From: Parcubacteria group bacterium
Lineage (GTDB): Bacteria; Patescibacteriota; Minisyncoccia; Minisyncoccales; CG1-02-41-26
Direction of reading: 5' to 3'
DNA length: 11,773 nt
NCBI GenBank assembly: GCA_013203565.1
Contig: JABMPZ010000023.1
Coordinates: forward strand, 1-11,773
The position numbers were made by a program, and so were the translations under genes. The notes beneath the pieces are model-generated. The model searched no databases, was not told where the DNA came from, and saw only the letters and a list, made by a program, of their open reading frames with translations. How positions within the stretch are numbered: position 1 is the stretch's first letter; every line of letters starts with the position of its first letter. Positions 1 through 6,495 of this stretch are shown piece after piece.

Positions 1-1
1 A

Positions 2-250
2 AAAGACATACATCCAACATATTATCCGAATTGTAAGGTTCACTGCGCTTGCGGGGCCAGTTTTGAAGTTGGCTCAACTAAAGAAATTATAGAAACAGAA
101 GTTTGCGGTAAGTGTCATCCATTTTATACAGGCAAAGATAAAGTTATTGACACAGCAGGTAGAGTGGAGAAGTTTAAGGAGAGATTAGCTAAGAAAACAG
201 CGGTTTCAGCAAAAGCCAAGAAAGAAAGAGTAAAAAAGAATAAAAAGTAA
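2..250 (+). CDS. rpmE: 50S ribosomal protein bL31 (5' end outside window)
   Basis: Large-subunit ribosomal protein bL31. The frame is open from base 2 and starts with KDIHPTYYPNC, which matches the usual start of the family (M-K-K-D-I-H-P), so probably only one to three residues lie outside the window. The zinc-binding version is seen: a CxC pair in HCAC and a second pair in CGKCHPFYTG. The typical FYTGK motif and the VEKFKER segment follow. The last roughly 20 residues are a very basic Lys/Ala tail. The stop TAA at 248-250 is 12 bases before rpsB, which suggests one transcript with rpsB and tsf. The call is secure; only the exact start is unseen. Confidence 0.95.
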   Translation, partial: KDIHPTYYPNCKVHCACGASFEVGSTKEIIETEVCGKCHPFYTGKDKVIDTAGRVEKFKERLAKKTAVSAKAKKERVKKNKK

Positions 251-262
251 AAAGAAATAAAT

Positions 263-1105
263 ATGTCAGACAAAAAAGAAAAACCAGATGTCCTTGAAGA
301 TAAGGAGCTTAAACCTGAATTAGAAGATTTAGAAAAGGAAGAAAAGAAACCTGTAAAAGTTCCAAAAGGATTTGATCTTGAGGAAATGATGCAAGCGGGT
401 ATTCATTTGGGTCATCGTACTTCAAAGCTTCATCCAAGGATGAATGATTTTGTTGTAGGTATAAGAAATACTGTGCATGTTATTGATTTAGAAAAAACAG
501 CCCAATACCTACAAACTGCATTAGAGTTTTTAGCACAAGCAAAAAAAGACAACAAACGCATTCTTTTTGTAAGCACTAAAACACCATTAAAACGATTAGT
601 AAAAGAAATAGCAGAAGAACTTAATATCCCTTATGTTACAGAGAGATGGCTTGGTGGTACTTTTACGAATTTTGAGATTATTAGAAAAAGAGCTGACTAT
701 TTTAGAGACCTAAAAGCAAAGCAAGAAAAAGGTGAGCTTTCAAAATATACAAAAAAGGAAAGGTATAAAATGAAGGAAGAGCTTCAAAAGCTTGAAGTAA
801 AGTTTGGAGGCATTGAGCATATGGACCGACTTCCTGATATTGTGTTTCTATGTGATATTGTAAAAGATGATTTACCATTAAAAGAGGCAAAAATGCAAGG
901 CATTAAAACAGTTGGTATTATAGATACCAATGCCGACCCATTGGCTGTTGATTATCCAATACCTGCCAATGATGATGCTATTTCATCTGTTAGATATATT
1001 TTAGAAAAAGTAAAAGCAACAATAGAGGCAACAGCAACAGTAGAAGTGAAACAAGTAAAAGAGGCAAAAGAAGTAAAAGAAGTAAAAGAAGTAAAACAAA
1101 AGTAG
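263..1105 (+). CDS. rpsB: 30S ribosomal protein uS2
   Basis: Small-subunit ribosomal protein uS2. The core begins near residue 41 with MMQAGIHLGHRTSKLHPRM. Other family motifs are VHVIDLEKT, TERWLGGTFTNF, LPDIVFLCDI and GIIDTNADPLAVDYPIPAND. The protein is 280 aa. It has a charged N-terminal extension of about 40 residues and a low-complexity C-terminal tail of repeated Lys-Glu-Val. The start ATG has no recognisable SD (upstream bases are AAAGAAATAAAT), as for its AT-rich neighbours. The stop is one base before the tsf start, so translation of tsf is likely coupled. The first ATG is accepted because the next internal Met would remove part of the core. Confidence 0.97.
   Translation: MSDKKEKPDVLEDKELKPELEDLEKEEKKPVKVPKGFDLEEMMQAGIHLGHRTSKLHPRMNDFVVGIRNTVHVIDLEKTAQYLQTALEFLAQAKKDNKRILFVSTKTPLKRLVKEIAEELNIPYVTERWLGGTFTNFEIIRKRADYFRDLKAKQEKGELSKYTKKERYKMKEELQKLEVKFGGIEHMDRLPDIVFLCDIVKDDLPLKEAKMQGIKTVGIIDTNADPLAVDYPIPANDDAISSVRYILEKVKATIEATATVEVKQVKEAKEVKEVKEVKQK
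1070..1096 (+). repeat. Tandem 9-bp repeat in the rpsB 3' end
   Basis: Three exact copies of GAAGTAAAA (1070-1078, 1079-1087, 1088-1096) encode the repeated Lys-Glu-Val tail of uS2. A degenerate copy (AAGTAAAAGAGGCAAAA) lies just upstream. The unit is a multiple of three, so gain or loss of copies would keep the frame. Confidence 0.85.
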
Positions 1106-1106
1106 T

Positions 1107-1691
1107 ATGGATAATAAAGAACAATTAAAACAACTTCGTGAAGAAACAGGTATTCCTATGATGGAATGCAAGAAAGCTCTTGATGAAGCGAATAACGACC
1201 TTAAAAGAGCAAAAGAGATTTTGCGTGAAAAAGGCAAAGAAATGACAAAAGGAAGAGAAGGGCGGAGTGCCTCAAAAGGTATAGTTGAAGCATATATTCA
1301 TGGCGAAGGCAAATTAGGTGTTTTATTACAGCTTAATTGTGAATCTGATTTTGTTGCAAAGTCAGATGACTTTAAGAAGTTAGCCCATGACATTGCTTTG
1401 CATATAGCAGCAGCAAGACCTTTGTTTGTGAGCACTGATGATATCCCAGAAGAATTTTTAGATGGAGAGAAAAAGATTTATCAAAAACAAATTGCTGACT
1501 CTGGTAAGCCACAAGAAATAGTCAATAAAATTCTTGAAGGTAAACTTAATAAGTATAAAGAAGAGGTTTCTTTATTAAACCAACCTTGGATAAAAGACAC
1601 TTCAAAAACAATACAGGACTTAATTGATGAGGTAAAAGCAAAAATAGGGGAGAAGATAGAAGTTGGTAAATTTGCTCGCTACGAAATCTAA
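1107..1691 (+). CDS. tsf: Translation elongation factor Ts
   Basis: Guanine-nucleotide exchange factor for EF-Tu. The N-terminal UBA-like domain (about residues 1-45) reads LREETGIPMMECKKALDEAN. The core contains YIHGEGKLGVLLQLNCESDFVA, the CESDFVA part being the signature that inserts into EF-Tu. The end reads QPWIKDTSKTIQDLIDEV...IGEKIEVGKFARYEI, as expected. At 194 aa it is the short single-core form (also known from Thermus and CPR bacteria) rather than the roughly 280-aa E. coli form. It starts one base after the rpsB stop and has no SD of its own. A perfect palindrome follows 13 bases after the stop. Confidence 0.97.
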   Translation: MDNKEQLKQLREETGIPMMECKKALDEANNDLKRAKEILREKGKEMTKGREGRSASKGIVEAYIHGEGKLGVLLQLNCESDFVAKSDDFKKLAHDIALHIAAARPLFVSTDDIPEEFLDGEKKIYQKQIADSGKPQEIVNKILEGKLNKYKEEVSLLNQPWIKDTSKTIQDLIDEVKAKIGEKIEVGKFARYEI

Positions 1692-1704
1692 TTAGTTGTA
1701 ATTG

Positions 1705-1738
1705 TAATAGATTTTAGACGATCGTCTAAAATCTATTA
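1705..1738. repeat. Perfect palindrome P1 with GACGATCGTC core
   Basis: A 34-bp perfect palindrome with centre between 1721 and 1722. The central ten bases are GACGATCGTC (1717-1726), and AT-rich arms (TAATAGATTTTA and its complement) surround them. It follows tsf and could act as a transcription terminator, but there is no T-run after it and the stem is AT-rich outside the core. The same core is at the centre of two other palindromes at 4137-4194 and 9723-9766. Confidence 0.9.
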
Positions 1739-1751
1739 GCAAAGAATTTTT

Positions 1752-2039
1752 ATGTTTCTATTTGTTACAGGAATAATTTTAACTTTAAGTTTAGGTAGTG
1801 TTGTTTTTTTAACAGCTCGCAAGATGCCTGTTTTACTTACTTTAACTGCAGAAGTTCCTGTAAGCCCTAAAAAAAGAAAACCCCTGTTCAGCAGAGTGAA
1901 AGAGCTTAACTTAGCCCGCCATAAAGAAATCTTGAGTATAGATAATTTCAAGAGAGAAAAGGTGAGTGAAGATAAAGTTAGCAAACAACAAGAATTTGAA
2001 AAAGATTCAGATTATTGGAATAAGGTAATGGATAAGTAA
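1752..2039 (+). CDS. Small hypothetical protein with one N-terminal membrane segment
   Basis: A 95-aa protein of unknown function. Residues 1-20 (MFLFVTGIILTLSLGSVVFL) form one strongly hydrophobic segment, either a membrane anchor or an uncleaved signal. A second, weaker hydrophobic patch (PVLLTLTAEVPV) follows, and then a charged Lys/Glu-rich C-terminal half that looks helical (RVKELNLARHKEILSIDNFKREKVSEDK). No enzyme motif is visible. There is no SD before the ATG. The gene sits between palindrome P1 and tRNA-Thr, and its stop is 10 bases upstream of the tRNA, so it probably shares a transcript with the tRNA. The opposite strand is also open here but has no supporting features. Confidence 0.7.
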   Translation: MFLFVTGIILTLSLGSVVFLTARKMPVLLTLTAEVPVSPKKRKPLFSRVKELNLARHKEILSIDNFKREKVSEDKVSKQQEFEKDSDYWNKVMDK

Positions 2040-2049
2040 AAATAACCTC

Positions 2050-2123
2050 GCCCGAGTAGCTCAGTGGCCAGAGCAATTGTTTTGTAAACAATAAGTTCGT
2101 CGGTTCGAATCCGACCTCGGGCT
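2050..2123 (+). tRNA. trnT: tRNA-Thr (anticodon UGU)
   Basis: A full cloverleaf can be drawn. Acceptor stem is GCCCGAG (2050-2056) with CTCGGGC (2116-2122). D stem is GCTC/GAGC. The anticodon stem is ATTGT/ACAAT around loop TTTGTAA (2081-2087), giving anticodon TGT at 2083-2085. T stem is GTCGG/CCGAC around TTCGAAT. The discriminator base is T2123. The 3' CCA is not encoded. It lies 10 bases after an upstream ORF and two bases before the ATG of the nuclease gene. Confidence 0.96.
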
Positions 2124-2125
2124 AT

Positions 2126-3007
2126 ATGCCTCGTAATTTTTATAATCTCAAAGAATATAGAGAGTTGCAAAGCAGAATTACGAAAGAAAACTGGAAAAAA
2201 GGTGTTTTTGATTTTCAATACAATAGAGAAAAAAGGATATGTACTCGTGATGGTTGTAGTAAAGTTTTTGAAGTTAAAATGAGTAATCCAAAAGTTTATT
2301 GCAGTAGTAGCTGTGCTGCTATAGTTAACAATGTAAATAGGGGTGCTCGTCCTGAAGAAGTAAAATCAAAGATAGCGGAAGCACTAAAAGGTAGGCCGAA
2401 TCCTCGTAAAGGAATGAGTAAATTTCCTTTGATAAAAGCAGTTTGTTCTAATCCAAAATGTAAGAAAGTATTTTTTAGAAAAGGTAGCACACAACCAAAA
2501 TTTTGTAGTGTTTCATGTGTTATGAAAGTAATTGGTAGAAATCCTACTTCCCCAAAGGCATCTCGTGGTAAGGCAGGAATACGACTGGATATAAATAAAA
2601 CTACCTATTTTTATAGCCGTTGGGAGGCAAATATTGCTCGTTTATTTAATCATCTAAGTATAAAGTGGATTCATGAACCAAAGAAGTTTGATTTAAAAAC
2701 CCAAACTTATACTCCAGATTTTTATTTACCGGAATATGACATTTTTATAGAGGTTAAGAATTTTCTTTGGAAATATTCTAAAATAAGAGATAAGAAGTTT
2801 AGAAAAATATACCCTAATATTATTTTAATTATGCTTTTGAAAAAAGAGTATTTAGAAATAGAGGAAGAATTTGCAGAAGTCATTGAAAATTGGGAATATA
2901 AGAATAGTCCTTTTATTGAAGATAGGGCTCTTGGTGGTTTAATGCAGGAAACTGAAGATGAAGAAAATATCTCTTTAGAAGAAGCTCGAAAAATTATAAA
3001 TAAGTGA
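2126..3007 (+). CDS. Zinc-finger PD-(D/E)XK nuclease, homing-endonuclease-like
   Basis: A 293-aa probable DNA endonuclease. Two treble-clef-like zinc fingers with identical spacing CX4CX14CX3C are seen at C39/C44/C59/C63 and C107/C112/C127/C131. Between them, residues 75-96 (PEEVKSKIAEALKGRPNPRK) resemble the NUMOD3 DNA-binding motif of homing endonucleases. The C-terminal half has the PD-(D/E)XK pattern: SRWE (E167), YTPDFYLPEY (D198) and FIEVK (E209, K211). This arrangement is common in phage and mobile free-standing nucleases. The target is unknown. The ATG is only two bases after the tRNA, so no SD is possible. In this frame no other start occurs back to the stop at 2057-2059, inside the tRNA. 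A palindrome follows two bases after the stop. A Vsr-like or TnsA-like function cannot be excluded. Confidence 0.8.
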   Translation: MPRNFYNLKEYRELQSRITKENWKKGVFDFQYNREKRICTRDGCSKVFEVKMSNPKVYCSSSCAAIVNNVNRGARPEEVKSKIAEALKGRPNPRKGMSKFPLIKAVCSNPKCKKVFFRKGSTQPKFCSVSCVMKVIGRNPTSPKASRGKAGIRLDINKTTYFYSRWEANIARLFNHLSIKWIHEPKKFDLKTQTYTPDFYLPEYDIFIEVKNFLWKYSKIRDKKFRKIYPNIILIMLLKKEYLEIEEEFAEVIENWEYKNSPFIEDRALGGLMQETEDEENISLEEARKIINK

Positions 3008-3009
3008 TT

Positions 3010-3057
3010 AACAAAAACTCTAGGGTCAGGAATATTCCTGACCCTAGAGTTTTTGTT
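3010..3057. terminator. 48-bp perfect palindrome P4, probable terminator
   Basis: Perfect palindrome with centre between 3033 and 3034. Inner arms are CTCTAGGGTCAGGAAT and complement, and outer arms are ACAAAAA/TTTTTGT. T-runs follow on the plus strand (TTTTTGTTTTT), and A-runs precede it, so it could terminate in both directions. It ends the nuclease gene two bases after its stop. Its centre GGAATATTCC differs from the GACGATCGTC family. The GGGTCAGG arm recalls REP-like repeats linked to TnpA_REP transposases, but this is from memory and not tested. Confidence 0.8.
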
Positions 3058-3070
3058 TTTATTGGATTTC

Positions 3071-3079
3071 TGTTAGAAT
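3071..3079 (+). promoter_or_regulatory. Extended -10 promoter giving a leaderless start
   Basis: TGTTAGAAT matches an extended -10 (TG-n-TAGAAT). The ATG of the next gene is six bases after it, where transcription would be expected to begin, so the mRNA would have essentially no leader. No convincing -35 is seen. The same nine bases precede exonuclease III at 8855-8863. Confidence 0.6.
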
Positions 3080-3085
3080 GAATTT

Positions 3086-3415
3086 ATGAGGCAAATGGAT
3101 TTTAGAAAAATATTAAATATTGCTGGTAAGAGCGCTTATGCGTTACAGACGGTTGAGATATATTATCCTAAAACAGAAAATGTTCCTGCGGGCTGGCGTG
3201 AGATTGAGCCATATTCTTTGAGTACTGATATTGGTCTTGAAGGAGAGCATTTAGTTTGGGGTGAAGATCTTTTGAGTCCTGGACATATTCTTAATGCTTA
3301 TACAGTTGATACTAAAGATGATCATTGCGATTCATTCATTGTTGGAAAGATAAGAGAAGTGAGGAAAACAAATAATAAGTTTAAGCCAAGAAATAATTGG
3401 AAAGTAGAGTTTTAA
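3086..3415 (+). CDS. WYL-domain-like small protein
   Basis: A 109-aa protein. The run TVEIYYPKTEN...GWREIEPYSLSTDIG, a central LVWGEDL and a late FIVGKIREVRKT follow the beta-strand pattern of the WYL domain (I-Y-Y, R-x-I-x-P-Y, then F-x-x-x-R/K-I). This SH3-like ligand-binding module is usually part of larger regulators. Here it stands alone, without a helix-turn-helix. The role is unknown; it may bind nucleic acid or a nucleotide ligand. The start at 3086 is supported by the extended -10 element immediately upstream. A second ATG at 3095 is possible. The next gene, an AlkD-like repair protein, begins 15 bases downstream. Confidence 0.6.
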   Translation: MRQMDFRKILNIAGKSAYALQTVEIYYPKTENVPAGWREIEPYSLSTDIGLEGEHLVWGEDLLSPGHILNAYTVDTKDDHCDSFIVGKIREVRKTNNKFKPRNNWKVEF

Positions 3416-3430
3416 CTTAGAAATATATAT

Positions 3431-4144
3431 ATGAGTAAAATAATTTCTGAAATTAGAAAAGAATTAAAAGGGAAAGTTGATTTAAAGTATAAAAAGGGGT
3501 TTGCTAAGTATTTTAATGATGAAGTTAAAAATTATGGGGTAAGAACACCCTATGTTAGAAGTATAGGTAGAAAGTATTTCAAGAAAGTAAAACAAATGCC
3601 AAAAGTAGACATCTTTATTCTATGTAATGAATTATTGCAGTCCAACATAAGCGAGGAGTCAACAATTGCTTTTCAATGGATATCTAATTTGAAAAAACAG
3701 TATGAAAGTCGTGATTTTGTCTTATTTGAAAGATGGCTTAATAAATATGTTAATAATTGGGCGAAGTGTGATGACTTTTGTACACATGCTTTGGGGAATT
3801 TTCTTTTACAATTTCCAGAGTTTTTACCTCGCATTAAAGAGGTCTGGGCAGTTTCAAAAAATAGATGGGTCAGAAGAGGAGCAGCAGTTATTTTAATTCC
3901 TGTTGTAAAAAAAGATAAGAGTTTTTTGAAAGATGTCTTTGAAATCTCTGATATTTTATTATTAGATAAAGATGACCTTGTGCAGAAAGGATATGGCTGG
4001 TTGTTAAAAGAAGCAGGTAATAAATACCAGAAAGAGGTCTTTGATTATGTAATGAAACACAAGAACTATATGCCAAGAACATCATTGCGATATGCAATTG
4101 AAAAAATGCCACCAGCTCTAAAAAAACAAGCAATGACAAAATAA
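3431..4144 (+). CDS. DNA alkylation repair protein, AlkD-like HEAT-repeat glycosylase
   Basis: A 237-aa protein of the DNA alkylation repair family (AlkC/AlkD), which removes positively charged alkylated bases such as 3-methyladenine or 7-methylguanine. Family segments seen are YGVRTPYVRSIGRKYFKK (35-52), WISNLKKQYE, NNWAKCDDFCTHALG (108-122), WVRRGAAVILI (146-156), DDLVQKGYGWLLKEAG (181-196) and MPRTSLRYAIEKMP (214-227). By position these give the residues known to act in Bacillus cereus AlkD (Trp109, Asp113, Arg148, Trp187) as W110, D114, R148 or R149, and W190. Length is as expected. No SD is present; TAGAAA seven bases before the ATG may be a weak -10 for a leaderless mRNA. The stop codon lies inside palindrome P2. 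Confidence 0.9.
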   Translation: MSKIISEIRKELKGKVDLKYKKGFAKYFNDEVKNYGVRTPYVRSIGRKYFKKVKQMPKVDIFILCNELLQSNISEESTIAFQWISNLKKQYESRDFVLFERWLNKYVNNWAKCDDFCTHALGNFLLQFPEFLPRIKEVWAVSKNRWVRRGAAVILIPVVKKDKSFLKDVFEISDILLLDKDDLVQKGYGWLLKEAGNKYQKEVFDYVMKHKNYMPRTSLRYAIEKMPPALKKQAMTK

Positions 4145-4194
4145 TTTTGGTACAGTTTGTGACGATCGTCATAAACTGTACCAAAATTATTTTG
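4137..4194. repeat. 58-nt palindrome P2 with GACGATCGTC core
   Basis: Near-perfect palindrome with centre between 4165 and 4166. The core is GACGATCGTC (4161-4170) and the arms contain AATTTTGG-TACAG and complement. The only mismatch, G4159 with T4172, would be a G-U pair in plus-strand RNA but an A-C mismatch in minus-strand RNA, which favours an RNA function for the upstream plus-strand gene. It overlaps the last codons and stop of the AlkD-like gene. An ATTTTG block starts 17 bases before the core, exactly as in P3 at 9723. TTTT follows the stem. Confidence 0.9.
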
Positions 4195-4227
4195 CTTCAG
4201 AACTCATCCTAAGATAATTAAATAACA

Positions 4228-4257
4228 TTTGCAAAATTTCCACATTTGTGGTAATTT
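4228..4257 (+). promoter_or_regulatory. Promoter of the Cdc48-Hsp20 operon
   Basis: TTGCAA (4229-4234) as -35, a 17-base spacer, then TGG-TAATTT (4249-4257) as extended -10. The spacer contains the inverted repeat CCACA-TT-TGTGG (4240-4251), a possible operator overlapping the -10 region. The same spaced sequence TTTGCAAAAT-N9-TGTGnTA occurs on the minus strand at 8460-8435, ahead of the convergent Hsp20-domain fusion gene. Confidence 0.6.
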
Positions 4258-4288
4258 TATTTTACTGAGGATTTTATGTTTCTAGACA

Positions 4289-4313
4289 AAAAAGGTTCTC
4301 AGAGAACCTTTTT
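4289..4313 (+). terminator. Intrinsic terminator-like hairpin in the Cdc48 leader
   Basis: A-run, stem GGTTCTC/GAGAACC with a one-base centre (A4301), then T5. The A/T flanks pair too, giving 12 base pairs. It lies between the proposed promoter (about 4229-4257) and the Cdc48 start at 4343. It is therefore either an attenuator in the leader or the terminator for read-through from the AlkD-like gene. Confidence 0.65.
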
Positions 4314-4342
4314 AATCAAAAAATTCTAATACGAAAGGTGTG

Positions 4343-6466
4343 ATGAAAATGGATACTATTTTTACCGTAAGAGAAGCAGAGAAAAACGACATCCCAGGTA
4401 AGGGGATAGCTCGGCTCCATCCTGAAGATATGTTTGGGTTAGAGCTTAATCCCGGAGATGTTGTTCAGTTACAGGGAGCAAAAATTACGACTGTTAAGGT
4501 GGTGCCTGCTAAAACAGAAAGCCGTGAGAATGGCACAATTCAAGCAGATGGCTTTACCAGAGAAAATGCCGGTGCTAGTATTGGCGAAGTAGTTGATGTT
4601 ACAAAGGTAGAACCGCCAGAAGCCAAAAGCATAGTGTTAAAGCCCTTAGGTAACCGGGTGATTCCTCAAGGTAGCGCTCAAGCAATCAAGGCGCACTTAA
4701 TGCAGATGCCTGTTTGCACTGGTAACATTCTTAGGGTTACGCCTTTCGGCAATAATGCTTTTGAGTTTGAGGTGACAAACATGGAACCCGAACCATCCTG
4801 TTTGATTGGGCATGGAACCCGAGTGAACCTTGAAATAAAAACACCAGTTGATGATGGCGTGACTACCTATGAAGACATAGGCGGGTTGAGTCGGCAGATA
4901 GCCGAGGTTAGGCAGGTAATGGAATTGCCATTGAGGCACCCTGAAGTATTTCAGGCGCTTGGTATAGAACCGCCCAAAGGCGTTCTTCTTACTGGACCTC
5001 CTGGTTGTGGCAAAACAATGTTAGCCAGAGCATTGGCTGGCGCAATTGGTGCCACTTTCTTCAGCATTTCAGGACCTGAAGTGATGAATAAGTTTGTTGG
5101 CGTGAGTGCAGCTAACCTCCGTAAGCTCTTTGAGGAGGCGGCTACTAAGGCACCGGTCATCATATTCATTGATGAGCTTGACTCAATGGCTCCGAAACGG
5201 GAGAGTTTGGATGTTGGTGGGGCAGCTGCTGAACAGCATAAGAATGTTGTGACGCAATTGTGCACGCTAATGGATGGGCTAAACGCTCGTGGCAGAGTTA
5301 TGGTTATTGCGGCAACCAATTTGCCGGATTTGATTGACCCTGCCTTAAGAAGACCGGGGAGATTTGATTCTGAAATAGAAATCGGTGTGCCTGATGAAGA
5401 TGGCCGTCTGGAAATTTTGGAAATTCACACAAGGGCAATGCCCTTGTCTAATGACATCCGTCTTTCTGAAATGGCTGCTATTACACATGGTTTCACAGGG
5501 GCTGACTTGGCGTTTGCCGCAAAAAGAGCGGCAATGGCTGTGATTAGTCGGCTTTTGCCTGATATAGATATGGAAACATCTATGATTCCTCCAGCGCAAC
5601 TCGCTGAGCTGGTTGTGACTAAGGCGGATTTCCTGTCTGCGATCCATACTATCGTTCCTTCAGCCATGAGAGAGGTCTATCTTGAGAGTCCGGATATATT
5701 TTGGGATGATGTTGGAGGTCTTGAAGATGCAAAATTAGCCCTTCAGCAGGCAGTAATATGGCCACTGGAACACGCTGATTTATTCAGGTATATGGATGTG
5801 TCTTCTCTGCGAGGTGTTCTAATGCATGGCGCGCCAGGAACTGGTAAAACATTATTGGTTAAGGCGTTGGCCCACGAATCAGCTGTTAATCTAATTTTGA
5901 TTAAAGGACCAGCATTGATGTCCAGATGGGTTGGCGAAACAGAAAAAGGCGTGCGCGAGGTGTTTAAGAAAGCGCGCCAGAGCGCTCCATGTATCATCTT
6001 TATTGATGAGGTGGATGCGGTAGCCCCAATAAGAGGCAACGACAATTCGCCTGTGGCTGACCGTGCCCTGACCCAGCTCTTAACTGAAATGGACGGAATG
6101 GAGGATTTAGGTCAGGTAGTTATTGTCGCAGCCACTAATAGAATTGATCTGGTTGACCCAGCGCTTCTCCGTTCCGGCAGGTGCGATATTATTATAGAGT
6201 TGCCTTTGCCTGATGAAAATGCCAGGCAGGCGATATTTGACATCCACACTAAAGACAAGCCAATGGCTGAGAGTGTTGACCTTGGCGTGTTAGTACGAAG
6301 TACGGACGGTCTTTCTGGCGCTGACATTGCCAACATCTGCCAGCAGGCAGCATTGGCGGCAATCGGCGAGTTTGTGGAAAGCGGTCGGGAGGATAAGACA
6401 CACTGTCTCATTCAGCAGGCACACTTTGTGTCAGCGATTGAGGCAATAATTGGTGGCTCGGCATAA
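4343..6466 (+). CDS. Cdc48/VCP-family two-ring AAA+ ATPase
   Basis: A 707-aa AAA+ unfoldase of the Cdc48/p97/VAT family, which uses ATP to extract or unfold protein substrates. The N-terminal double-psi-barrel-type domain is about residues 1-165. D1: Walker A GPPGCGKT (218-225), Walker B IIFIDELD (273-280), arginine fingers in LRRPGRFD (R337, R340), GFTGADL at 383-389. D2: Walker A GAPGTGKT (496-503), pore loop SRWVGETEKGVREVF, Walker B IIFIDEVD (551-558), arginines R610 and R613, GLSGADI. The D1 pore loop reads NKFVGVSAANLRKLF, with V where E is usual. ATG 4343 follows SD AAAGG (4334-4338); GTG 4340 and ATG 4349 are alternatives. Composition is visibly richer in G+C than the flanking genes. 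The Hsp20-like gene follows 29 bases later, suggesting a chaperone partnership. Confidence 0.95.
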   Translation: MKMDTIFTVREAEKNDIPGKGIARLHPEDMFGLELNPGDVVQLQGAKITTVKVVPAKTESRENGTIQADGFTRENAGASIGEVVDVTKVEPPEAKSIVLKPLGNRVIPQGSAQAIKAHLMQMPVCTGNILRVTPFGNNAFEFEVTNMEPEPSCLIGHGTRVNLEIKTPVDDGVTTYEDIGGLSRQIAEVRQVMELPLRHPEVFQALGIEPPKGVLLTGPPGCGKTMLARALAGAIGATFFSISGPEVMNKFVGVSAANLRKLFEEAATKAPVIIFIDELDSMAPKRESLDVGGAAAEQHKNVVTQLCTLMDGLNARGRVMVIAATNLPDLIDPALRRPGRFDSEIEIGVPDEDGRLEILEIHTRAMPLSNDIRLSEMAAITHGFTGADLAFAAKRAAMAVISRLLPDIDMETSMIPPAQLAELVVTKADFLSAIHTIVPSAMREVYLESPDIFWDDVGGLEDAKLALQQAVIWPLEHADLFRYMDVSSLRGVLMHGAPGTGKTLLVKALAHESAVNLILIKGPALMSRWVGETEKGVREVFKKARQSAPCIIFIDEVDAVAPIRGNDNSPVADRALTQLLTEMDGMEDLGQVVIVAATNRIDLVDPALLRSGRCDIIIELPLPDENARQAIFDIHTKDKPMAESVDLGVLVRSTDGLSGADIANICQQAALAAIGEFVESGREDKTHCLIQQAHFVSAIEAIIGGSA

Positions 6467-6495
6467 CGGGCTGTCACAAAGAGAGGTAATGCGAA

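Noticed and set aside
1001..1237. Minus-strand frame across the rpsB/tsf junction with Tyr/Phe/Leu/Cys-rich translation
   Set aside because: It is the complement of Lys/Glu-rich coding sequence and covers the functional ends of two certain genes.
2050..3057. Integrated genomic island with a duplicated tRNA 3' end as attachment site
   Set aside because: No second copy of the tRNA-Thr 3' end is visible in the window, and no integrase gene is present. An insertion without duplication remains possible.
4951..6411. Several minus-strand frames of about 80-120 codons inside the Cdc48 gene
   Set aside because: They mirror conserved AAA+ motifs on the plus strand and have no start signals or family features.
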